From: Methylocystis bryophila
Lineage (GTDB): Bacteria; Pseudomonadota; Alphaproteobacteria; Rhizobiales; Beijerinckiaceae
DNA length: 64,000 bases
Assembly: GCF_027925445.1 (NCBI RefSeq)
Contig: NZ_AP027149.1
Coordinates: 1,674,001 to 1,738,000, forward strand
Direction of reading: 5' to 3'
The notes beneath the pieces were generated by a model. That model was given only the letters and a program-made list of their open reading frames with translations. It searched no databases and was not told where the DNA came from. The position numbers and the translations under genes are program-made. Positions 18,039 to 27,187 of the stretch are shown here, in pieces (position 1 is the first letter of the stretch; every line of letters begins with the position of its first letter).

Positions 18039-18677
18039 ATGAAGAGACCTATATCCCTGTTCCTCGCGTTAAGCGCAACCTGCGGCGCTGCACAGGCTGC
18101 AGATTTGCCTTCCCGTAAATCCGCTCCGCCCCCATATCTAGTTGCGCCGGTTCCGACTTGGACCGGATTTTATGCGGGCGTGAATATCGGAGGAGGAGTG
18201 CCGGTTTCGGGAACCGGTGGCGTGCTGGGAGGCGGTCAGCTCGGTTACAATTACCAGTTTACACCACTGTTTGTAGCTGGTCTCGAAGCCGATTTTCAGG
18301 GGTCAAGCATAGGAGGAGGATCTTCTTCCTTTGGAGGTCCTATGGGAGGCGAGCGCCGTAGCGTGGACTGGTTCGGAACGGTTCGCGGACGCGTGGGCAC
18401 GATTGCTATCGATCCGAAATGGCTCATCTACGGGACCGGCGGCTTTGCCTATGGTGGAAACGGTAGCGCGGAAACCGGCTGGACAGGCGGGGGCGGCGTT
18501 GAATACGCCTTCGCTCCAAATTGGTCTGCGAGGGCGGAATACCTCTTCGTTGATCTCTCCGGCGGGGGTGGTTACGGACCGAATCATAGCAACAACAGAG
18601 GCTTCCACGTAATCAGAGCCGGTCTCAACTACCGCTTCGATCCCTTCACGTCTTCAACGTGGGCAAAGAGCTTCTAA
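18039..18677 (+). CDS. Omp25/Omp31-like outer-membrane beta-barrel protein
   Basis: About 212 residues from ATG 18039 (AGGAG 9 bases upstream). A signal peptide MKRPISLFLALSATCGAAQA is followed by DLPSRKSAPPPYLVAPVPTW, the short proline-rich lead of rhizobial Omp25-like proteins, then TGFYAGVNIGGG and an eight-strand Gly/aromatic pattern ending VIRAGLNYRF. The C-terminal Phe (WAKSF) fits barrel assembly signals. A strong hairpin follows at 18694-18721. Confidence 0.88.
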   Translation: MKRPISLFLALSATCGAAQAADLPSRKSAPPPYLVAPVPTWTGFYAGVNIGGGVPVSGTGGVLGGGQLGYNYQFTPLFVAGLEADFQGSSIGGGSSSFGGPMGGERRSVDWFGTVRGRVGTIAIDPKWLIYGTGGFAYGGNGSAETGWTGGGGVEYAFAPNWSARAEYLFVDLSGGGGYGPNHSNNRGFHVIRAGLNYRFDPFTSSTWAKSF

Positions 18678-18693
18678 CCCGTCTCTAAGAGCT

Positions 18694-18721
18694 GAAGGAC
18701 GCGTCTCCGGGCTCGTCCTTC
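18694..18721 (+). terminator. Hairpin after the Omp25-like gene
   Basis: Perfect 8-bp stem GAAGGACG/CGTCCTTC with a 12-base loop, 17 bases after the stop codon. No long T run follows, so the intrinsic terminator call is moderate. Confidence 0.55.
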
Positions 18722-18839
18722 ACCCGTCCCATTGGCGTGTCTCGACATCTAAAAGCCATGGGTCGCGACGCCGTCGGGCTGCGGAAAGCGGCCGCATGGG
18801 GCGGGAACGTTTAATCCAAGAGAGCTCCTGCAGGCGCCC

Positions 18840-19229
18840 ATGTATCGACTTGCATTGATCATGTTCGTTAACGAGCGGGGCAAATATCTCGGCATCATCG
18901 CAGCCCTTTCCTTCACGGCGTTCATGATGGCGCAACAGCCAGCGATATTTTTTGGCATCCTCTCCCGCACAACGGCGGTGATCACCGAGCTTCCGCTGGT
19001 TGATCTGTGGGTGATGGACCCGAAAGTGGAGAACGTCGACGATCCAAAGCCGCTCCCCGATACGCAGCTGTATCTGGTCAAAGGCGTGAGCGGCGTCGCT
19101 TGGGCCGTTCCATTCTATCGCGGTTCGATCAGAGCCAGGCTGTCCGATGGCAACTTCGTCGTCTGCCAGCTCATAGGCATCGACGACGCGACTTTGATCG
19201 GCGGCAGGTCTCCGGCCTACCGGCTCTAG
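18840..19229 (+). pseudogene. N-terminal fragment of a DevC/MacB-type ABC permease
   Basis: 129 residues: MFVNERGKYLGIIAALSFTA (first membrane helix), then DLWVMDPKVENVDDPKPLPD, LVKGVSGVAWAVPFYRGSIR and IGIDDATLIGG. This is the start and first periplasmic segment of DevC-like permeases that in full length run to about 380 residues with four helices. The frame stops at 19227-19229 and no continuation in any frame is recognisable, so the transporter is broken. No DevB or DevA partner is near. Confidence 0.7.
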
Positions 19230-19313
19230 GTCCTGACCAAGATGGAGCTAAGAGCGCTCTGTCCTCATAAAGCACTGGCGTCGAGCGCCGCTTTTTGAAT
19301 CACCGACACCGTT

Positions 19314-20723
19314 TCACCGCCTGGATTTCGCCGTGGAAAACGCCCCAATAATCAACTCTGGGGCGAGGAATAGTCTTGCGCCGCCGGAGCGCTTCACTTT
19401 TGCGTTCTCGTCGCCGTATGGGTCGTGTCCGCCGCCGACAACCATGTACATGTCGGTTCTACCGGGCTGTTTACACTTGGTCGCTCGGAACAGCACGACT
19501 GGCCGACCGTCACGGGTTCTTTCATCGATCGGTACGCTGACGAGCCGCGCGCATTGGCGGCGATGCAGCAGCGCATCGCCCAAGTGAATAGGGCTCCATA
19601 ATGAGCCAAGCTGAAGGTTGGCGCCAACTCCACCTTTGGTTGGCATTACCGGATCTTCTGTGCCGTTCACAACCACGATGCGGCTCGGAAATGACCGACA
19701 GCTTTCGCCCACAGCCTCAGGCATGGCGCTGGAGATCAGCGCTATTCCCTCGAATAGAGTGGGATGGTCGCACACGGTCTGCAGTCCGATCATTCCACCA
19801 TTTGAATAACCCGCGACAAAGATCCCTCTTGGTCCGTAGCCGCGTGCGACCAACGCCTCCCGCAGCTCCAAAACATACTCCTCGTCGGAACGATCATCCG
19901 TTCCGTTGAGCCCATTGTAACGCCATAGCCCGTCTCGGCTGTTTCCAAAAATCACGCTGAAGCCCGTTTTCCGCGCCGCAGTGGCGAAGCCAGAAGTCGC
20001 CAACGACAGGGCCGCGTTCCCCCCGCCAGAATGCAGAAAAATCAACACCGGCCCACGCACTCGATTAGCAACTAAGATCGCCGCGCGGCCATTGCTGAGC
20101 TGCAGGTTCTCCGGCGAGGGAGCAGCTTGTGGCTCGCTTTTACTGGAAGCCAGCGAGAGAGGGACCTGCGCCTTGCTTTTGCCGAAAGCCGGCGATGCCA
20201 AAATTGCAACTGCAACACAAAGCCCAGCGAACAGCCTCACCTTTGTGAGCGCGATTCTGGCGCCCTGCCTTGAAAGCTTCCTCAATCTTGGCAGGTCAAG
20301 GAAATGCGGGGCCACAGCCAGCTCTTCGGACGGCGGTGCAAGCCTCGCAAGCTCCAGGAGCCTTATGGCTTCGTCGCCGTCGGTTAACCGCGACCGGCCA
20401 TTCTTCACGGGCGACATTCTGAAAAGGTCCACGATTGTCGCAGACTGTTCGCATTTCTTGTCGGCGGCGAGTTCGCGGTTCTTCGCTCTGCAATCGCCCC
20501 AGCCCGCGCCCTTGCACATGGGGGGCGTGACAGCGTCCATGAAGGACACAGCCCAAGCTTCATACCGCTTATATGCCCTCAGCTGACTGTCAAAGACTCG
20601 TTGCGTTCCGCAGGAAGGCCACACTGCAGACGCTACGGCGACGGCTTTTTCGAACAGCGTCGCGGCGTTGTCCGTTTTCTTAGGATACGATTGCCGCGTT
20701 GCGCCCCTGTTTTCGACTGACAC
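19314..20723 (-). CDS. Chimeric ORF: glycosyltransferase N-terminus fused to a secreted LpqC/PHB-depolymerase-like esterase
   Basis: 469 residues from GTG 20723, with AAGGAGGG upstream. Residues 1 to about 140 align with the glycosyltransferase at 16561 (shared SCGT, RAYKRYEA/RTYRRLGA, FMDAVTP/LMDAITP, LLELAR), but the catalytic GT domain is absent. From about residue 165 comes an internal signal-peptide-like helix VRLFAGLCVAVAILASPAFG, then an alpha/beta hydrolase: oxyanion motif HSGGGN, nucleophile GYSNGG, acid NGTEDPVMP and His in GGGHDPYGD. This fits polyhydroxybutyrate depolymerase/feruloyl esterase-like enzymes. The true hydrolase start may be an internal TTG or GTG near 20230-20290. 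Whether the chimera is exported is unknown. Confidence 0.7.
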   Translation of the reverse strand: MSVENRGATRQSYPKKTDNAATLFEKAVAVASAVWPSCGTQRVFDSQLRAYKRYEAWAVSFMDAVTPPMCKGAGWGDCRAKNRELAADKKCEQSATIVDLFRMSPVKNGRSRLTDGDEAIRLLELARLAPPSEELAVAPHFLDLPRLRKLSRQGARIALTKVRLFAGLCVAVAILASPAFGKSKAQVPLSLASSKSEPQAAPSPENLQLSNGRAAILVANRVRGPVLIFLHSGGGNAALSLATSGFATAARKTGFSVIFGNSRDGLWRYNGLNGTDDRSDEEYVLELREALVARGYGPRGIFVAGYSNGGMIGLQTVCDHPTLFEGIALISSAMPEAVGESCRSFPSRIVVVNGTEDPVMPTKGGVGANLQLGSLWSPIHLGDALLHRRQCARLVSVPIDERTRDGRPVVLFRATKCKQPGRTDMYMVVGGGHDPYGDENAKVKRSGGARLFLAPELIIGAFSTAKSRR

Positions 20724-20820
20724 CTGGACGACCCTCCTTGGCCGCCAGGGTCGGCTTCTCTTAAGGCGTCAGTTTGCTCGAATCATTTCGTTTTGTTTCA
20801 AGTTCGACTGTTGGCAGAAA
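20310..20820 (-). repeat. Arm 2 of the inverted duplication
   Basis: The reverse complement carries the kinase C-terminus, TAA, GAGAAG, the ribosome site GGCCAAGGAGGGTCGTC and a GTG start, matching arm 1 at 16440-16960. The two arms enclose about 3.3 kb with the rest of the glycosyltransferase, the Omp25-like gene, the DevC fragment and the esterase part. Confidence 0.75.
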
Positions 20821-22074
20821 CACCCGTGCGACCAGACCGCCTCCGGCCCTCTCGTCCAGTTCGAGACGACCGCCATGAGATTCAACGATGGCGCGCGTGA
20901 TCGCAAGGCCCAGTCCAAAACCTTCTCTAGCGTGAGAAGAAGCGTTTACGCCTCCCCGCTCGAAAGGTTCGAGCATGGCCTCTCTCTTCTCAGCGGGAAT
21001 GCCCGAGCCCTTATCAACGACCTCGACAACCGTCCACCCGTCCTTTTCAAACAACTTGATTTCGGGACTACTCGCGTATTTCACCGCATTGTCGAGGAGA
21101 TTGGAAAAAGCGCGTTCAAAATCGTCGGGATTGCCCATAACGTTAGTGTGATCGACGCCGTCGTAGCGCGCATCGGCGCCCAGGTCGGTGAACTGGTCGA
21201 CGACCGCTTGCAACAGGGTCGCTAAATCGAACAGTACTGTTTCCTGCCGGGAGCCGCCGCGCAGGTAATCGAGGCAGCCGCTGACCATCGCCTCCATCTG
21301 GTCTAGGTCGCGCAAAAGCTTCGTCTTCGTGTCGCCGTTTTCGATATGTTCAGCCCGAAGCCGCATGCGCGTGATTGGGGTTCGGAGGTCGTGGCTGACG
21401 GCGGCCAACATCCGCGTCCGTTGGGCCGCCATCTGGGAGATGCGATTTCGCATACGGTTGAAGGCCCGTGTTGCCTTACGAACCTCTTCTGGACCGGTTT
21501 CAGGCAGCTGCGCCGGTTCTTTGTCGAGACTGAAAGTTTCGGCTGCATTAGCGAAATCCGTCAGCGGTCGCGTGAGCGACAGCGCGGCCCACAAGGAAAA
21601 GACGAACAGACTGACGGCGACGAAGCCCATCGTGACCAGCGCGAACTTGTGCAATCCAGGTCTCGCTGCGACGGCGGTGAGCATAATCCGCTCGCCGTCG
21701 TGCAGCGATCCCATCAATCTCTCACCTTCTTCGTCATGGACAACCCCGAGTTCGACCCCGGCGGGCAGACGGGAGTGGAAATAGACTGGGCGAGCGCCTG
21801 TCGCCGCGGGGCCATCCGGGGTCGAGAGCGAGACGTGGAATCTCGGCAGACTCGCGTTCAATGCGACGGTGATGGCGGGCCTCTCCGTGGGAGACGCTGC
21901 ATCCAGGGCGGTTACGGCCGCCACGACAATCGCGGCGCCCTCGTCCCTCGGATCCCCGGGACGGGGTTCCGTCAGGAGCAGGATCAGCGTCGTAGATACG
22001 TGGAACAGTCCGACGCAGAGCAGGAGAAGAAGCCCCAACTGCACATTGATATTTCGGAAGGAAGGGATCCTCAT
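20761..22074 (-). CDS. Sensor histidine kinase (EnvZ-like)
   Basis: 437 residues. Helix 1 LGLLLLLCVGLFHVSTTLIL and helix 2 FALVTMGFVAVSLFVFSLWA flank a periplasmic domain of about 130 residues. A HAMP linker follows, then the H-box AAVSHDLRTPITRMRL, N-box FSNLLDNAVKY, G1 DKGSGIP and G2 GFGLGLAI. It phosphorylates the regulator encoded just upstream; the genes overlap by 4 bases (ATGA). The ligand is unknown. Its 3' end is duplicated at 16419-16523. Confidence 0.92.
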   Translation of the reverse strand: MRIPSFRNINVQLGLLLLLCVGLFHVSTTLILLLTEPRPGDPRDEGAAIVVAAVTALDAASPTERPAITVALNASLPRFHVSLSTPDGPAATGARPVYFHSRLPAGVELGVVHDEEGERLMGSLHDGERIMLTAVAARPGLHKFALVTMGFVAVSLFVFSLWAALSLTRPLTDFANAAETFSLDKEPAQLPETGPEEVRKATRAFNRMRNRISQMAAQRTRMLAAVSHDLRTPITRMRLRAEHIENGDTKTKLLRDLDQMEAMVSGCLDYLRGGSRQETVLFDLATLLQAVVDQFTDLGADARYDGVDHTNVMGNPDDFERAFSNLLDNAVKYASSPEIKLFEKDGWTVVEVVDKGSGIPAEKREAMLEPFERGGVNASSHAREGFGLGLAITRAIVESHGGRLELDERAGGGLVARVFLPTVELETKRNDSSKLTP

Positions 22075-22787
22075 TGGGCGCTCACCTTCGCCGTGAACGT
22101 GTAGCCCATCGACCGCACCGTCTGGATTAACGCGGGATCGCGCGGATCGGCCTCGATCTTTTGACGCAGCCGGCTAATCAAAATGTCCACGCTGCGGTCC
22201 GTCGTCGAAGCCGATTTCAGTTCGTCGCGCGAAAACACTTTTCCCGGGTTGCGGCAAAATGTCAGCAACAGCTCGAATTCCGCGCTCGTCAAGATCACCC
22301 TCACGCCCGTCGGCCCTGACAGACGTCGGGCGGCCAGGTCCAGGACGAAACCCGAGAAGCAATATTTGCCGACCCCCTCGGGCGGCTCCGCATCTGGCGC
22401 AGTACGACGAAGCACGGCGCCGATCCGCGCCAGGAGCTCTCGCGGGATGAAAGGCTTTACGAGATAGTCGTCTGCGCCAAGCTCGATGCCGAGTATCCGG
22501 TCCGTATGTTCCCCACGTGCTGTCAGCATGATCAAGGGCGGACCTTCAGCCTTACGCAAGCGTAGGCAAATCGAAAAGCCATCCTCGCCAGGAAGGTTTA
22601 TGTCGAGCACGATAAGATCGACTTTTTCCTTCGCGAGAGCTTCGTCCATTTCCTTGCCATTCCTGGCAAGCCTCATCTCGAACCCTTGATCGGTGAGGTA
22701 ATCTGAGACGAGAGATCGAATGTCCTCGTCGTCTTCTACGATGAGAATGAGTCGCTTCTTGATCTCGACTGACGCAGGCTCTTTCAA
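22071..22787 (-). CDS. OmpR-family response regulator
   Basis: 238 residues. The receiver has the acidic pair VEDDED, phospho-acceptor Asp in DLIVLDINLPGEDG, Thr in IMLTARG and Lys in YLVKPF. The DNA-binding half has LTSAEFELLLTFCRNPGKVF and the recognition region DRSVDILISRLRQKIE. The start appears to be TTG 22787 with only a weak ribosome site; no better in-frame start is visible before the receiver begins. Partner of the overlapping kinase gene. Confidence 0.92.
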   Translation of the reverse strand: MKEPASVEIKKRLILIVEDDEDIRSLVSDYLTDQGFEMRLARNGKEMDEALAKEKVDLIVLDINLPGEDGFSICLRLRKAEGPPLIMLTARGEHTDRILGIELGADDYLVKPFIPRELLARIGAVLRRTAPDAEPPEGVGKYCFSGFVLDLAARRLSGPTGVRVILTSAEFELLLTFCRNPGKVFSRDELKSASTTDRSVDILISRLRQKIEADPRDPALIQTVRSMGYTFTAKVSAQ

Positions 22788-23561
22788 AGCCGGGACCCCT
22801 TTGCCGCGGCCCCGATTGAACCGCGACTTGCGAGAGAGCCTTAAGCGCCGAGATGTTAAAATCTGGGCGCTGACATTTCAATTTGTTGCTGGCGGCGCTG
22901 GGGGCTGGGCTTTTCTCGATTTACAGGAGTCTTCCTCACTTTCTGTTGCGCCCTTGCTCGATCGGGAGCAAGGCTATAGCTTGGTGTCGATTGGCAGCTC
23001 AATCCGGGAGGATTGGGCTGATTTGCGGCATTTCAAAGGGTCTGCGTCACTTTACGTGCTTGCCTAGCCACTGCGGGGGGGGCACCAATCGTAGTCGCGC
23101 CAGTCGCAGCAGACGGCGGCAAGGACTTTGCCTTCTCGTCGATTGCGCGTCGGCCTAAGACGAAAACGCTCCGAGCCCTTCCGGCGCCGCTTTCGACCGA
23201 GCCTTCCGGCCGCGCGCCAAATTCGCTTGCGAGGATTTTCGCGCGGCAGCGATTGGCGGCCGCTTCAGGCTCGCGCCAATGCGCTTGCGCGTCGCTCGGC
23301 AATTCGCATTGTCTTTTCTGCGATGCGATCGTCCCGCGTGCCCTTGCGACTCGCTTGTGTCGAGAAAGACAGCGCTCGAGGCTTGCGAGCGCGCCGCCCT
23401 CTGCGTCATCATCCTGTTATATCGAGCCGGCTTCGTCGCAGCGGAGAGCGCCAACAACCGCCATGATCCTGAGCGACGCTCGGCTGTGGCTCGGCGACAA
23501 TCGATGCGCTAACATGCGGCCGTCCCATCGCAGTGGAGCCAACGGGGAGGAGAAGAGGTCT
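22788..23561. other. Long intergenic stretch with no recognised gene
   Basis: About 774 bases between the response regulator start and gspG. Open frames exist but none has a recognised domain, a good ribosome site or consistent coding character. It probably holds the promoters of both flanking genes; a run of 8 G lies near 23077-23084. Confidence 0.5.
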
Positions 23562-24017
23562 ATGCAGATTCATGACAGCCGCCGTCGGAGGAATGCGCTT
23601 CTCATCAAGAGGTCGGGGCGGCGCGGCGGGTTTACGCTCGTTGAGATGCTCGTCGTTTTGGGCATTCTCGGTCTGATCGTGGGCCTCGTGGGCCCGCGCG
23701 TGCTGAATTATCTTTCGGAGTCCAAGGTCAAGGCCGCGCAGATTCAGATGGAGAATCTCGCCAGCGCGGTGGATCTCTACTACCTCGACAACGGCCGCTA
23801 TCCCTCAACGGAAGAAGGACTCGGCGCCTTGGTCCGGCGTCCGCCGAGCGCCGTGGCTTGGAACGGCCCCTATCTGAAAACCAACGGCGTTCCCAAAGAC
23901 CCCTGGGGTCACGAGTATCTCTATCGCACGCCGGGGCAGACGACTCCTTATGACATTGGCTCGCTCGGACCCGAAGGTCGGGAGGGCGGCTCCTCGGCCT
24001 TGGCCCGTAAGCAATAG
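23562..24017 (+). CDS. gspG: Type II secretion major pseudopilin GspG
   Basis: 151 residues. A 23-residue basic leader ends in RRGG, followed by the prepilin motif FTLVEMLVVLGILGLIVGLV with Glu5. The C-terminal part has the GspG calcium-loop pattern: NGRYPSTEEGLGALV, WNGPYLKTNGVPKDPWGHEYLYRTPG and YDIGSLGPEGREGG. It forms the body of the pseudopilus and is processed by the prepilin peptidase encoded at 28756. It stands apart from the other gsp genes. GAAGAGG precedes ATG 23562. Confidence 0.95.
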   Translation: MQIHDSRRRRNALLIKRSGRRGGFTLVEMLVVLGILGLIVGLVGPRVLNYLSESKVKAAQIQMENLASAVDLYYLDNGRYPSTEEGLGALVRRPPSAVAWNGPYLKTNGVPKDPWGHEYLYRTPGQTTPYDIGSLGPEGREGGSSALARKQ

Positions 24018-24108
24018 GCGTTTTCGCCGCGCGCGCATCATCGGCTGCAGTTGTTCAGCGAGAAGGCGTGCGCGCGACGCGCGTCTCGAAGGCGTCCGCG
24101 ACGCGCTA

Positions 24109-24156
24109 GATCACGCTGCGTTCAGGGGGGTTCGCCTGAACGCAGAAAGCGTGATC
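24109..24156. repeat. Second copy of inverted-repeat element B
   Basis: GATCACGCTGCGTTCAG and CTGAACGCAG...CGTGATC pair around a 10-base spacer, with AAA inserted in the right arm. Nearby AAAAACCGGTTTCCGC matches sequence beside the copy at 6975. It lies in the 437-base gap between gspG and the Sel1 gene, where I see no other gene. Confidence 0.7.
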
Positions 24157-24454
24157 GATTTTAAAAGTGTAGAGTTCGATTTTTCCGAAAAACCGGTTTC
24201 CGCTTATTCGAAGCGCGCTCTTGTGGTCGTGGATGCTTCCTCTGCCGCGCTTGGTTGACGCGCGATCGGTTTTCGATTCGTCCACAGAGTCTTCCAAACT
24301 CAATTTCTTATTCACAGCATTCGACACGTTCAGCTCCGCACCATCTTTGCATCACAATTCCGGTAGAGACTCCGCTCGTCAGACTCAGAGAAGCGATGTC
24401 TTGATCATGTCGCTTGGGCAGCCGTCCAGCGGCGCGTTCAATCGCGTCTGACGC

Positions 24455-26392
24455 ATGTACGCAAGAGAGCGAAGAGCGGCCGTGAGCAAAGCACAAGCCT
24501 TGAGCGGGGAGTTGATCGATTTGAAGAAGGCGCGCTTCGACCGTTCGAAGCGGCCGTCCTTTGAGCACGCCCCGCGCGACCATGCGCGTGTCGAAACCGA
24601 CGGAACGGATCAGCCCAAACCGATCAAAGGTTTGCACTGGCCTGTCGCCTCGCTGAATAAGACGATTCGTGATGTGGAGAGTCGCATCACGAAAGAGCTT
24701 CGGGACGGCATTGCAAGCCATGATCCGGCTCCGCTGCTTCACGACCTCAAGACGGAGGTGACACAGGTTCAAAGCCGGCTCGACAAGCTCAATGAACGGA
24801 TCGAGCTGCTTTGTGCGCCCCCCGCTCGTCGCTCGGATCGTGAAGTCGTCAGCACTCCGCCAAAGGACGTCAACGCGCTTGAAATTCTCCTCGTCGAGCT
24901 CGCCGAAAAAATTGATACCGCGATCACGGATCGACCGATGGGCGCGGGCGTTTTCGCGTCCGCAGATACACTGACGTTAATGGAAGAACGCCGATACCCG
25001 TCGACCTTGATCGGTTCCTTTGGTCAGGGCGAGGCGACGTTCAGACAAGACATCGCTGAGTTTGGCCCATCCGCCGAACGCCTTTCCGACGGGCCGACAA
25101 TCCAAGACATGGGAATGAGCTTCGCGCAAAGGCCCGTTTTTCGCGCCGAAACTCAGTCTCGCGCCTTCCATGCGCGGGTCAAATGGACAATCTCGGATCG
25201 GGAGGCGACGACGCCGGGCTCGGTTCGCACCACGCTCATGGAAGCCGCGCGTCGCGCCATGCAGCGCAGCGTCGTCGAGATCAAATCGATGCAGGGTCGA
25301 AGCTTCCCGGACCACGAACTCTGGGCGGGGCCTGATGCGGAAGGAACGCGCCCGAGTCGGACGCCTTGGCGCGACCGGCTCTCCGGCATGCCGTCGCTCC
25401 CACGCACGGCCGTCTTCGGCATCGCGGGCGCGCTCCTCGTGTTTGGCGGTTATTCGCTCTCTCGCCCGGGCGCCATAGGCTCGAACGTCGCGTCGCCCAA
25501 GGCTCCGGAGAGGGTTTTGATGGCGGCTTTCCCTCTGAGCGTCGGTAGATCCGAGGCCCCAATCGGAGGTCTGAGCTTTGGGATGGACCGGGCCAATGCG
25601 GCGGAATCCCTGACGCCGTCGCTCGGCAGGGGTCTCAGCCGCCCCGAGACCGAGAGGTCAGGCGGCTTCGGGTCAACGGCGCCGCTCCAATATTCCGTCG
25701 CCAGGCTTCCCGTCGACGATCGGGCTTCGGCGGCTGGGGGCTGGAGCGCTTGGGATCCCCAAAAGTCCGAGGGCGCGCCGAATGTCGGATCGAATACGAG
25801 CGAGGCTGACGTTCGGGCATTGGCGGCGCAGGGCGATCCGCGGGCGCAATATGAGCTGGCGACGCGCTTGTTGATGCGGCAAGAAAAGGGTCCTGATGCG
25901 AAAGACGCTGCGGACTGGCTCGAAAAAGCGGCCAGTCAGGGCTTCGCGCTGGCGCAGCTCCGACTGGGAATCCTCTACGGAAAAGGCGTAGGCGTGAACC
26001 GCGACTATGCGGCTGCCCGCAAATGGTTCCAGGCTGCTGCGGAGAACGGTAACGCGCTTGCAATGCATAATCTCGCCGTTCTCATCAGCGATGGTCATGG
26101 ACGCAAGCCCGACCCCGCAGCGGCGAATGCTTGGTTCCGCAAGGCTGCGGAACTCGGCGTCCTCGACAGCCAATATAATCTCGGGCTCGACTACATGCAG
26201 GGCCTCGGCGTCGAAAGGGATCTCGTTCAGTCTTATGCTTGGTTTGCGACGGCCGCGGCGGCTGGCGACGCCAAGGCGAGCAGAAAACGCAAAGAGGTCG
26301 CCGCGCTACTCGATCCCGAAGAGCTCGACACCGCGCGGATACTGGCGGATCGCCTCAAGCAGAAGCAAGCTTCCTTGCCGGCCGGAGACTGA
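24455..26392 (+). CDS. Membrane-anchored Sel1-repeat protein (PodJ-like layout)
   Basis: 645 residues. The first 300 are charged and partly coiled (SRLDKLNERIELL), a single membrane helix follows (TAVFGIAGALLVFGGYSL, about 308-325), then about 120 residues of disordered sequence and at least four Sel1 repeats, for example DAADWLEKAASQGFALAQLR, LGILYGKGVGVNRDYAAARK and YNLGLDYMQGLGVERDLVQS. This resembles PodJ/ExoR-type proteins that scaffold or regulate envelope processes. GTG 24481 is an alternative start. Lying inside the dispersed gsp region, it may relate to secretion-site placement, but that is inference. Confidence 0.75.
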   Translation: MYARERRAAVSKAQALSGELIDLKKARFDRSKRPSFEHAPRDHARVETDGTDQPKPIKGLHWPVASLNKTIRDVESRITKELRDGIASHDPAPLLHDLKTEVTQVQSRLDKLNERIELLCAPPARRSDREVVSTPPKDVNALEILLVELAEKIDTAITDRPMGAGVFASADTLTLMEERRYPSTLIGSFGQGEATFRQDIAEFGPSAERLSDGPTIQDMGMSFAQRPVFRAETQSRAFHARVKWTISDREATTPGSVRTTLMEAARRAMQRSVVEIKSMQGRSFPDHELWAGPDAEGTRPSRTPWRDRLSGMPSLPRTAVFGIAGALLVFGGYSLSRPGAIGSNVASPKAPERVLMAAFPLSVGRSEAPIGGLSFGMDRANAAESLTPSLGRGLSRPETERSGGFGSTAPLQYSVARLPVDDRASAAGGWSAWDPQKSEGAPNVGSNTSEADVRALAAQGDPRAQYELATRLLMRQEKGPDAKDAADWLEKAASQGFALAQLRLGILYGKGVGVNRDYAAARKWFQAAAENGNALAMHNLAVLISDGHGRKPDPAAANAWFRKAAELGVLDSQYNLGLDYMQGLGVERDLVQSYAWFATAAAAGDAKASRKRKEVAALLDPEELDTARILADRLKQKQASLPAGD

Positions 26393-26404
26393 AGGTCAGG
26401 CGAG

Positions 26405-26452
26405 AGCGGCTCTCCTGACCGGAAAACCGCTTCGCGCTTTTCCGACAGCGCG
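26405..26452 (+). repeat. Right-module fragment of element A
   Basis: CCTGACCGGAAAACCGCTTC followed by GCGCTTTTCCG matches the second module of element A. It lies directly after the Sel1-repeat gene. Confidence 0.6.
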
Positions 26453-26559
26453 CCTGCAACATGCACGCGACGAGGGCGGGGCGCGGCTTCGCGCAATCCT
26501 TGCAAAATTGCGAAATTTTCCTGCTACACTGTTGAGAAGCAGGGCGGGGGAGGTTCTCG

Positions 26560-26898
26560 ATGACAAGGATTCTTGCAGGGCTGAAGACGGCGCTCTTGCT
26601 GGCGACGCTCTTGCTGGCGGCGCTCCTGGCTGACCTGTCGGTCGTCGGCTCGGCGTCGGCGCAGCCGGATGTGCATCGCTATGTGCGCTGGAAGCGGAAT
26701 GGGCAGCTGGACTATCGCCGCCTGCTGCAGCGCTACGAATGTGTGTCCTCTTTCGCCTCTTGCGGGCGCGCCTATGGCTATCCCTATTCCCAAAACGGCG
26801 GGCTGAGACAGCCCCGTTATTTCTACCAGAACACGCCCAACGGCGTCGTCATCGATGGACCCTATTATATTGGCTCGCCTTACGATCTAATATTTTGA
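26560..26898 (+). CDS. Small secreted protein of unknown function
   Basis: 112 residues from ATG 26560 with GGGGGAGG upstream. The signal peptide is long and Leu/Ala rich (TALLLATLLLAALLADLSVV, cleavage near SASA-QPD). The mature 78 residues are Tyr and Arg rich with two Cys (YECVSSFASCGRAYGYPY). I do not recognise a family. The gap of 289 bases after it shows nothing clear. Confidence 0.65.
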   Translation: MTRILAGLKTALLLATLLLAALLADLSVVGSASAQPDVHRYVRWKRNGQLDYRRLLQRYECVSSFASCGRAYGYPYSQNGGLRQPRYFYQNTPNGVVIDGPYYIGSPYDLIF

Positions 26899-27187
26899 AG
26901 CGTAGTCCAGGTCATCGGCGTCGAACGCGGGATCGCGGAGCTATATTGCAAAAGTTAAAACTTCTGGAAACGGTTTGTCGAAAGACCCGTCGATCGGTTT
27001 AACGATCAATTGCATCATGCGACGCACAATCGCATAGGCTAGTTACTGCGTAGCTCCCGCTGGAAAAGAGCTCGAGCTTGGCGCTCTTGCCGCTTAATCG
27101 ATTCGACGTTAGAGAATACTGACGGGCTTCCTGTTCTTGGAGGCGCCGAATTGGGAAGAAAACCCAAAAATGGGGGGACACAAGACT

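Noticed and set aside
23128..23466. Frames in the 22.8-23.5 kb gap
   Set aside because: Arg-rich translations without motifs; no conserved fragment of a known gene was recognised.
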